Below the pieces are notes generated by a model, which was given only the letters and a program-made list of their open reading frames with translations, had not been told where the DNA came from and ran no database searches. 64,000 bases of DNA from Hyaloraphidium curvatum (lineage: Eukaryota; Monoblepharomycota; Hyaloraphidiomycetes; Hyaloraphidiales; Hyaloraphidiaceae), in the NCBI GenBank assembly GCA_025558095.1, contig JAIVFI010000005.1, positions 372,001 through 436,000 on the forward strand, read 5' to 3'. The position numbers were made by a program, and so were the translations under genes. Of the stretch, positions 39,131 to 48,269 are shown one piece after another. Positions within the stretch are counted from its first letter, which is position 1. Each line of letters starts with the position of its first letter.

Positions 39131-41175
39131 ATGACTGCGCGGCGGTCGCACGGGCGGCCGAGCCGCGCGTCGGACGCGCGCGCGTCGGCGGGCGGCGACT
39201 TCGAGTTCGCGGCGCCGCGGTACCACGACTTCGACGACGGCGGCGACGACGACGGCGCCGACGAGTGGTTCGACACGCGCGCCGCCTCGCCGCCAGAGGG
39301 CGCGCCGCGCGCCGCAATGGACATCGACGACGACGGCGGCGACGACGGCGGCGACGGCGACGGCTGGGGAGACGGCGGCAACGGGGAGGGCGGCGGCGAC
39401 GGGGCCGACTCCGGGAGGCGCTCGTCGGCACGCTCCCTGCGCTCGCGCCCCTCGCACCCCAGGCCGCTGCCCGCGCAGCGCTCGATGCCCGCGCGCAGGG
39501 CGCCCACCGGCGTGGCACCCGCACCGGCCGCACCCGCGCTCGCCGCAAAGGAGCCGTACCAGGCAAAGAAGCTCACCGTGCCGAAGGAGTTCCGCTTCCA
39601 GAGCGAGGCCCGCGCGGCAAAGGCGCCCGCTGCGAAGCGGGTGTCGCGGCCGCACCCGGGTGCAAAGGGCGGCGGCGTGCAGGTGGGGTGTCCCGCTCCC
39701 GCGTCCAGCACATCCCTCACACGCACGACCCGCAGAAAAAGGTCCAGCCGGGGAAGGAGGGCCGCAAGCAAGCCCAGCAAAAGACCACCCTCACCGTCCC
39801 CAAGCCATTCCAGTTCCAGACGGCCTTCAAGGCCCTGGCCAAGGAGGCCGAGGTCCCCGTCAAGTCGCCCTTTGTGCCTCTCGCCGTCAAGGTCAAGCAG
39901 TTTGAGCAGTCCTCCCCCGTGGCGAAGCGGACGCGGACAAAGGTACGCCGCAAGTGCATCGGCGAGTGTCGTTGATTAACGTTCGGCGCTCCGCAGCAAC
40001 TCATGAAGGCGGCGTCGCCCAAACTGACCAACCCGCGGTCGCCGCGCCTGCTCACCAAGCTCCGCACCAAGCCCACCCACATCCCTACGGCGGAGGAGCG
40101 CGAGCTCGCCGAGATCGGTCCCCGATTCCGTGCACACCCCGTCAACCACGCGGTGCGCCTTTCCCGCAGCTTCCCATCCCCGCACTAACATTGGTTCGCC
40201 CGCCCAGGTCCTCGTCGGACCCAACCCCGTCACCAAGCGATCGAGACCCACGCTCACCATCCCCCAATCTCCTGCGATCCACAAGCCCCGCCCGCCCGCT
40301 CCCCGCCCTCCCAGCCCCCCGCGCGTGATCCGCGCAAACCCGATCCCCGACGTCGCCCCCTTCGAGCCCCAGCTACCTCGCCGCGCGGTTCTCCCCGCGG
40401 ACTTTGAGCTCCCCGGCGACGAAATCAGCAGGCGCAAGCGGGAAGAAGCCGAAGCCGAACGGCGGCGCCAGTCTGAGGAGGCGAGGAAGGCCAGGCGGTT
40501 CGTCGCCAGGGCCCTGCCCGACGACGAGGTTCCCGAGGTGAGCGTCGTCAGCACATGTCTACTGCATGCACAGCCGGGCAGGCAGGCTCATTTGCACGCA
40601 GCCGCTTCCCCCGGTCGAAACCAAGCCCCTCACCTATCCCGAGGCGTTCCAGCTCAGCACGGACGCCCGCGGGGAGGAGCACCAGCGCCGGCTGCGCGAG
40701 CAGCTGGAGAAGGAGAAGCGGGAGAAGGAGAACCGCACCCGCTTCCGCGCGCGGCCGTTCCGCGAGGTGGAGCCGTTCGTGCCCGCCAAATCGGCCAGGC
40801 CGGCGACGGAGCCCGAAGCCGTGGTGCTGCACAGCGACCTGCGCGCCGAGGAGAGGCGGGCGTTCGAGGAGGCGCAGAAGGAGAGGGAGCGGATGGCGGA
40901 GGAGCTGAGGAAGAGGCAGGAGATGGAGATGGAGGTCGGTGCGTCCTTGTCTGCATGCCGCGATCGCCAACGATTTCCTTCGCTTGCAGGAAAGGGAGAA
41001 GGCGGAGATCCGGGAGCTGCGTCGCCGGGCCGTGCACCGCGCCGAGCCGATCCGCAGCTACGCACCCGTGGTGGTCAAGCCGTCCAACAAGCCGCTGACG
41101 GATGCCGAATCGCCCATGATCGGAGAGAAGCGGAGGAGGGCGGCGCAGGCGCAGAACGTGTCGGCATCCAACTGA
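39131..41175 (+). CDS. TPX2-family microtubule-associated protein
   Basis: Spindle or microtubule-binding protein. Exons 39131-39682, 39736-39942, 39997-40152, 40208-40537, 40602-40934 and 40990-41175 give 587 residues in phase. An acidic, Asp/Gly-rich start (GAC/GGC triplet runs near 39230-39400) is followed by repeated TPX2 blocks: KLTVPKEFRFQSEARAAK, TLTVPKPFQFQTAFKAL, KPLTYPEAFQLSTDAR, each with the 'T.P.F.F.T..R' core, plus F.ARP-type peptides (RFRARPFREVEPFVP, FVPLAVKVKQFEQS). The C-terminus is charged coiled coil (EERRAFEEAQKERERMAEEL). Aurora-A-binding N-terminal motif was not identified. The intron at 40153-40207 has two possible donors; GTGCGC with CACTAACAT branch is preferred. Confidence 0.75.
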
Positions 41176-41279
41176 ACCTTCAGGCGAGACCTTGTGTATT
41201 CAATCTTCTTGTTGCAGTTTTCTACATTCTTCTCCATGCAAAAGCGTGTGTCTCCTCTGCCGCCGCGTCTCCAAGAGCT

Positions 41280-44132
41280 TCATTCCCAAACGTCGCCGAC
41301 GCCGATCTGCGACCTCAGCACCGGCTCGTCGACGTGGCTTTTGTGCCAGCCAAGTAGAGCCCCGTTCCTGGTAATCTCGCCCAGGAGTTCTTCCGACAAT
41401 CCGGGGATATCACCAATGGTCAGGCAACTGACGGCGAGTGTCAATACCAGACAACGCTGAGGATTGCAGCACACACCTAAGCTTCTGATACCTCCTGCGC
41501 ATATCGCCCATCACAGCGAGAGACGACACCGGCATCCCCTTGCATCCCGTGAGGTTGATGGACAGCAAGCCCGTGAAGCCGTCGCGGATGGCCTCCATCG
41601 AGGTGCCCGAGACCAGCCGGCAATAGCTCAGGTCCAGGTGCTTCAGCAACGGGCACGCAGCAGCGATCGCCAGGATGCCCTCGTCCGTGATTTGGACGGC
41701 ATCCGGCGCCGCCTGCGAGCGGAGGACAGAGAGAGATTCGAGGGCCGTGCCGCAATGGGCTGCAGCGGCTACCAGCACCGAGTCGTCGATCGCGCTCCTC
41801 GAGAGGTCGAGGCGGGCCAGGGGGGTGCAACCGCGTGCATGGCGAGCTCGCAAGAGCGAGGCAATGCCGGCGGCCGTGACGCTTGTGAGGGAAGCAAGGC
41901 GGAGGTATCGCAACTGCGGCGCTGTGCACGGGCCCGGGGGTTCCAGTCCCGCGGCGCACCTCCTTCAACGCGCGGTGCTCGAGGTTGGTCGAGGTCTGCA
42001 CGGCGGGGTGGTCAGGCGGACGGAACGGGGGCGACAGACTGGGCGGCAGTACGCACGGTCTTGGACGCCACCGCGTTGAAAGGCTGCTCGCGGTGGATAG
42101 ACCCGGGCTGCCTCTCGTCCATGCCGAAGTAGGGGAGCTCCTTGCGGCTGGGCACCGGCTCCACTCCGTCACCGCCCTGGTTTAGAGGCAGCGCGTCAGC
42201 TTCGACGGAGCTCGAGAACGGGGATACTCACCACCGGGTTGCTGGCAAAGTAGAGCCGCAGGAACGAGTCGAGCTCGCGGTCGCGGTGCAGGTACGGATC
42301 GAGCTTGTGGCCTTGCTTCACGCCGAGCTGCTCAGCGATGCCGCCGATGCCCTTCTTCTCGTAGATCCGGCGGACGTCGCCGATGGTCTGCATCGCCGAC
42401 AGAGACAGCAAGTACTCAAGAAGCGACCAGAGCGGCGACACGTTGCCGAAGCCGTTACGGAAGAGCTCGAGCACGTACTGAAGAGGATGTCCGTCTGGCA
42501 AACGATGCAGCAGAGCGCGCGCGCAGACACCCACCGAGACGGGAGGAGGGCCCACGGGCTCCGGCTCCAGGCGGCTCCCGGGGAGCTGCGCGGCAACCCG
42601 CCTGTAGTCGTCGGCCGAGATCAGCAGCTGTGGTCCAGATGTGCCGAAGTCGCTCTGTGCGGACTTCCGTGAGCAGGGACTTGCTAGCGGCAAGCATGGC
42701 GAAGCCAACCTTGATGAAGATGGCGCCGAGCTCGGTCCAGCCGGGAAGCACTCGGGCGTTCGGTTGCGCCCGGAACGCCGCAAAAAGCCGCACATCCCGC
42801 GCGGTGTTCTGGTCGATCTCGAGGCCCTTTCCGTGCGCCCAATCGAGAAGGCCGAAGTAGAGCCTCCGGCCTAGTTCGTATGCATGGTACTTGAGGGTCT
42901 CCAGACCGAGTACGGGATCGCCAGCACCCAAACGGAGCAAATGCGCCTGAACAGTCGCAGGAGTAGAGAAGCCCATCAAATTGCAGAGGCCATGGCAAAC
43001 GAGGTGCACCCCAACTTCTTCCAGCCGGCTGTCCATGTAAAGCTTGTCCGCAAACGCTTCCCATTCGTGAAGACCCGCTGACGGCAGGTGCCGACGCCCC
43101 AGCACAATGGCCTGGTCCGCGACGGTCTGAGCAGCGGCGCCCACGTCCGCGTCGGCCGCCGGGATGTCGCGGGGCTCAGCGGCCTGTGCCGTCGGCTGAC
43201 CATACGTTAGGCCGGCCAGCTCTCGGTCACGTACGGCCTTGACCAGGTCGGCGCTGCCTATGCCGTAGCGCTCCCGTGTCTCCCCGACAATACGCCGGAT
43301 GAGCTCGCGCTGCACAGGGGGACAGCAGTGAGCCAAATGCGCAGTCGTCTGCGCACTCCCGGAACTTACGTGGAGGCAGTACAGCATGAGGTTGTCGACC
43401 AGGGGGTTGGCATTGTGAGTTGTTCCCCCGATCTCGTTCGTGAGAAGTACCCTGACGTCCTTGTCCTTGAAGACGTCGGCGAGCTTGCCCTCTGCCAGAA
43501 GCAGCTCGCGCACGCCCTTGAGGCCGAGGCTGGCGAACTTCTCGAGCAGATCTGCTACCGACTCGAACACCTCGTCCGCGCGTGCGAAGAGCTTGCGGCG
43601 GTCCTCGGGATCGCGGATCGCCTGCACCGCATGCTTGAATAGATCCGACGGTTTCTGAGCGCGGCGGAAGAGTGTCAGCCTCGGTTGTGGTCCGCCGATG
43701 GAAGTTCACCACCTCAGGGTTGCTCAAAGGAGGCCTCCTGAACGCGTAAGGCTCGTTCAAGTCGACGCCGCCCTGGAGGAACCGTTCCCTTCCGGGATCC
43801 GTCCTGCTCGGCCCGGCGGATGGTGGCTGCTGGAGAGCGGCCGGCGATGCTGGCCGTGCGACGAGGGACGCGGCCGGTGGGACGAGTGGCGCGACGCCGC
43901 CGCGGCCCCGTCCCCGCGGCTGCGTAGCACCTCGCTGGGCGGCCGGCTGGGGGTTAGCAGATCCGCCGCGTCCGCCTCTGGGCGCGGCAGCGGCAGGTGC
44001 GGCCGGCGGAGCCGAGGCGGGCGCGCCCGCGGCCCCGCCTCCGCGGGAGGCCCCTCCGCGGCCGCCGCCACGCCCTCCGCCGCGGCCACGTCCGCCGCGT
44101 TGAGATCCGGCGCTCGCCGCGCCGCGAGTCAT
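41280..44132 (-). CDS. RGG-rich / helical / leucine-rich-repeat protein of unknown function
   Basis: Not recognised. Eight exons chain in phase: 44132-43713, 43654-43370, 43309-42665, 42627-42232, 42176-42057, 41995-41960, 41913-41477 and 41427-41280, 828 residues. N-terminus: an RGG/GAR stretch (GSQRGGRGRGGGRGGGRGG) and Pro/Ala linker. Middle: about 450 helical residues (DEVFESVADLLEKFASLGL, VGVHLVCHGLCNLMGF, AMQTIGDVRRIYEKKGIGG). C-terminus: five or six AMN1/F-box-type LRRs (CPLLKHLDLSYCRLVSG, GLLSINLTGCKGMPVSS). Without the 42056-41996 intron the middle part ends at a stop (42012-42014) after VRTAAQSVAPVPSA; the LRR part has no start ATG of its own, which favours one gene. The intron at 42664-42628 would be only 37 bp, so that join is doubtful. 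Confidence 0.55.
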
Positions 44133-45955
44133 GGCTGATGGGCGCTGGCGTCCTCGCACGCGACGCGTTCTCGCCGAAGTGATGAAGGGCCGAACACACA
44201 CGGCCCGCCTAACCCAAGGCCACGCGTCCAGACGCGTCCAAAAGCCCTTCGCAGTTTCCGTTCCAAACAGCTCCACAGCAGCCTGCCGCTCGGCTCGCTC
44301 TCCCTATTTGCCAGGGGTTCACCAGCCCGAGCTGATTGACCGGGGGTGCCGGCAACCTCGCCACGCTCGGACCGGCGAGCGGGATCGGACTCCCGCGTCC
44401 CCGCGAAAGCTCCCGCACCGAAACGTAGAGGCTGGGAGATTGAACGCCAAGGAACTCGCGCTCGATTTCGTTCTTCTTTCGATTCGGCCTCCTGCTGCGA
44501 GGGGATTCTGGCCAGACCTTCGCGGCATCGTCCTCGCGCCGGCGGATGCCAGCGCGGCTCCAGACACCCGCGGGCAAAACATGTTTGCTTTTGAGCTCGA
44601 GGGAAGGATAGCCGCGACCACAGGGCCTCCGGTGCTTCGGCGAGGCGAGACGGTCAAGCAACCAACCGATGCGGTGCAGGTCCTCAGCATTGGCCCCTGA
44701 GCGACTGAAATCCTCTTGGAATCGTTTTTCCTCGCGACATACTGGGAGCTAGGCCACCTTTCTGCGGAATGCCTGCGGTGGCAGGTCGCGGAAGGAAGTT
44801 CCATGGTTCGACTGTACCACGGAGCTTCGGCCGTCGTATCGGCGGTGATCGGGCGCAACAAGGAGCCGCGCCGTCGGCATCGCCTTCCACGATGCGTTTG
44901 GCACCGTCTAGGTGCCATTTCAACGGGGATGCGTTTGCAGGTTGAGGTGCTTCGTGAGCGTTTCCGTGGGGGCGGTCTCTCGGCAAAGTCAAACATCAGA
45001 AGTCGCCGGTTTCCGATCTCTTCATGTACGGCCCGGCCAATGCATCTGGAGAAACTAACATGGGCCCATACTTCGGTCATATTGTCTTCAAAACCCCCCG
45101 TGGCCCGAGGAGCGTCGTCCCATTCCGATCTGACCGGTGGACGCCAACATCAAGCGATAGCACGTCAACGGCCGACTGTTGCACCTTCGAACCGCGTCCA
45201 TGTGACGCCTAGAGCACGTATGGCAGAGAGACTGTATAGATACGCAGGTTCCTTGCGTCGTATCTTCCGGATGACGCCCGGAGAGGGCAGGAAAAATCCG
45301 CAAGCGGCTCAGAAAGACGTGCTTCAGGATACCACCTCAAGCATGCAATGCAAGCATCATACGATCCGCGTTCCAGACTTATATGGTCACGATCGTCGCA
45401 AGAGTGGGTCGAAGGGACCGTAGCCCAGTCCGCAGCTCCCCGGTGGCCTCCCCGGCGCCCCATGCCTGACCTCTCGATTGCAGGTCGAGCGTGGCAAAAA
45501 TCGTCCTCCTTTGCTTCCGCATCACCATTACCGGACTTCATTACGTGATTTGCTATCGCGGGCCCCGCGAATTTGGTGGCCGGTGAGCCGGACGCTTGAT
45601 GTTGCTGGACAAGAGTCAAATGGAGCTTGGCCTCCTGCGGGCCCCATCGCTTCGCCGTTCTAACTTTCCAAGTCCATCATCCGCCGAGATTGGCCGGCTT
45701 CGGCGCGTTCCGGGTACTGCGGGACCGTCCTCGTGTGTGAGCTGCTGCGCCTGCGAAAAGAATCCGCGATACGACAAATTTTGTTCCATTGCCAACCGTC
45801 GCGCATCCCACAACCCCTGGCCTCTCGCGACGTCTTTGAGCCCCGGAAAGCGTGGTTCTGCCCAAGATCAGCTCCCTGCTTGCGCTGCTGGTCGCCGTCT
45901 GGGGCTGCTCTGCAGCCGCATCGCGACACGGGGGAACATGGTCTGGGGCGTGGCA

Positions 45956-46210
45956 TCACGGCACGGCGTCGCACCCCTCATGGCGGCAGCCCGGGACCAC
46001 GTCGAACAGGACCTTGTGCTTGCCATCCGCCTTGAGCACGCACGAGACGTCCTAACTGGCGGAGAACCGAGGGTTCAGAATACCCGAAGCACGCCATTGC
46101 CGAGCAGGCACCGAGGCGCGGCGATCGCCTCGACCACTCCAGTGGTCTTCATCCCGCGCGAGTGTACGCAGAGCAAGTTATACACCTCTACAGCGGTTTC
46201 TTGCCCTTCG
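45956..46210 (-). pseudogene. Possible gene fragment
   Basis: The frame LELEGQETAVEVYNLLCVHS, RGMKTTGVVEAIAAPRCLLG looks like helical protein; a GT-AG gap of 32-41 bp would join it to DVSCVLKADGKHKVLFDVVP and a Cys/His-containing end before TGA at 45956. No start or upstream exons could be placed. It may be the 3' part of an unrecognised gene or a relic. Confidence 0.2.
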
Positions 46211-47434
46211 AGCTCGAGAAACCCCCACAGGATTGATGATGCAGGCGCTTGACCGTTTTGGCTGGCAGCATTCCCTGCCCTCATCCACCGCCAACTCAAT
46301 CGATACATCCATTCCGACATCCCCGATACAATATAGCACCCAAAAACTCGTGATAACCGGGCGGACATGGTCGGAAACGTGCTGTACCTTGCCCAGTCGT
46401 TTGTTCCATCACGGAAAGTCGCACATCCGGATGATCCCTGCAGATACATGCACTAGCAGTACAAGCAGTACACGCTTGTTTACTGTCATTGCCCGGACTT
46501 GCAGAATGGATCTCAATCTCCATAGCTTTTGCCGTTCGGCCGGGCAACTCCGACCCTCCCCGAAGCATGGAGTACGTACTTCCATGCTGGGTAGATCTAC
46601 AATGGCGATAGTCAGCCAAAATGCTGTTACAGACATGCTGTATCTTTTTCGGGGCCCGTGGTGGCCGCAGCTTCTCACTTTCGGCTTGTCAAGTCGTTTC
46701 CGGTCCAACTCGCGCAATTCTCGCCGCCTGCGCGCCCCTCGGCAGAAGCGGGTTCCGCTTCAGCAAACTGCATTGTGCTGCGGTCATCCTGCGTTGGTAA
46801 CCGAATCTGCATTGCATTTCCCTCGCCATGATGCTTCATGCGTCACTGTCAGGGACTACGCCACCCTGGAAGGTTCTGAGGCTTTCCCGGACTCTTCCTG
46901 GCTCCGCCACACGCACCTACGCCTCACGCTGGCGCGGACCGGACTATATAAACCGATAGATCTTTGCCTGTACAACCCGAACGTTCGGATAGAGTTACAA
47001 GCCCCGTACTCCGTCTCCCCGTTCTCCCGATCCCGCAGGCCAGGACCGGCCTCCCACGGCCTCTCCTGACAGTCACGCATTTTGCCACACGGCTCGAACC
47101 CGTTCCCGTCTGCGCCGTTACGTGCATCAGACCTGGACAAGGCCTCCCGATGCTCGATTCTGCTGTACCGTTATGTGGACGGTCCACCTCAATGGAGGGA
47201 ATGATGGCAGGTGGCATGATCAGGCGAGGAAAACTCAAATTGTGGTTCAGAAATCCGAGCTACCGTCCCATCTATGCGTCTTGCTTGGTGCTGCACGCCT
47301 CCTTCGATTGCGTTGTAGGCACTCGGTTGATGATTTCTTCACGTTCAATGCGGCTGGAAGCAAACTCTGGGGCATGTCAAGACTCTGGTAACGTTGCCTA
47401 CGAGAGGCGGAATTGGAGGCCATGAATACGGCAC

Positions 47435-47832
47435 TTAACGACAAGGAAGCCAGGAATCAGTCCCAACATGGATCATAATGGCGCATAAAAATGGCTTTCT
47501 GAACCGAAGCATCAGTGCTCCAGTGTCTGTGCCGATAGCGAGAGTCAGCTTACCCTTCCACTTTGCAACATTCACGGCATCGATCACAATGACGAGCTTA
47601 GCATCCACGTTTCCGACGGCTTCGGCTATCAGCGTAGGTTTCATGGCTCAACAGCTTCCCTCCCCAGCATGAGCAGGGAGATGCCGACTGTGACCTAGGT
47701 CGAATCAAGATCTCGCCATGGATCGCACCAGCACGTGACAAGTCGCGTGCCTCCTGCCACCGGCAATGGCAGTTTCAACAAGCCGTTTTGCTGTGCGTGA
47801 TCATCCTCGTCCAATAGACTGACGAGCTCCAT
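47435..47832 (-). pseudogene. Possible small gene or relic
   Basis: An ATG at 47832 opens MELVSLLDEDDHAQQNGLLK and runs 45 codons to a stop; a second frame 190 bp on (NVDAKLVIVIDAVNVAKWKG) ends at 47435. An intron between them is possible but no reliable splice pair or family was found. Confidence 0.2.
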
Positions 47833-48130
47833 GATCGCCGCGAGGAGGGGGGCTCAGTCTTCAAGCTGATGGAGTCAGGCATGGCCCTGTGCTGCGAAAT
47901 TTGATTCAGCAGACCGAGAATTCCTATCTGAAACGACGGTGGCGGCGCCTCGCTTTGACCCAGGCACAGGTGAGAAAAGGGTTAGTTGACTTTGTCCTCG
48001 GGCGGTCCACGAGTGGTCCACGAGGACGTTCCCCGGCCCACGTCTATCGCTTCTGGTCCACGGCCACTGTTGACGGTCTACCATATGCACGAGTGGCCTA
48101 CGCCGGGGTTTTCTGGTCTGCCAAACCTGA

Positions 48131-48204
48131 AGCGGTCCACGACTGCGCGAACAGTTCACGGAAACTTGAGCGGTCCACGACTGGGCGAACGGTTCACGGA
48201 TACC
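48131..48204. repeat. 38 bp direct repeat pair with GGTCCACGACTG core
   Basis: AGCGGTCCACGACTG starts at 48131 and 48169; the two units agree at nearly all positions through GCGAAC and GTTCACGGA. Further GGTCCACG words lie at 48004, 48015 and 48055. The cluster lies just past the stop codon of the transposase. Confidence 0.75.
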
Positions 48205-48269
48205 CCAAATTGTCTACGGCGATGCGCAGGTGGTTCACCGCCGCTGTTTCCGACTCGTATCAGCATGTT

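Larger units (their letters stand above)
44133..48269. other. Gene-poor region, lower GC, with possible gene relics
   Basis: 4.1 kb with none of the dense exon structure seen elsewhere. Open frames are short and lack family sequence. Two stretches on the minus strand (45956-46210 and 47435-47832) read like decayed or unrecognised coding sequence, and a 38 bp repeat pair lies at its right end, next to the transposase. No tRNA cloverleaf, rRNA or snRNA was found by eye. Confidence 0.5.

Noticed and set aside
42232-43654. Helical middle of the RGG-LRR gene as an old viral nucleoprotein
   Set aside because: Composition is similar to some nucleoproteins but no family motif is visible and the region has ordinary host introns.
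42012-44132. RGG gene as a NELF-C/D (TH1) homologue
   Set aside because: First impression from its helical composition; comparison with remembered human NELF-C/D segments showed no shared motif, so no name is given.
44300-44420. Possible tRNA
   Set aside because: GGTTCACCAGCCC and GGATCGGACTCCC look a little like B boxes but no T-stem, anticodon arm or acceptor stem could be paired.
44131-44700. 189-codon plus-strand frame opposite the RGG start
   Set aside because: Starts over the complementary ATG/CAT and shows no protein-like segments.
46233-47069. 278-codon plus-strand open frame
   Set aside because: Composition (Ser, Arg, Leu, Cys, His without pattern) is that of non-coding sequence and no family signal was found.
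48004-48204. CRISPR array
   Set aside because: Only two full repeat units with no regular spacers, in a eukaryotic genome.
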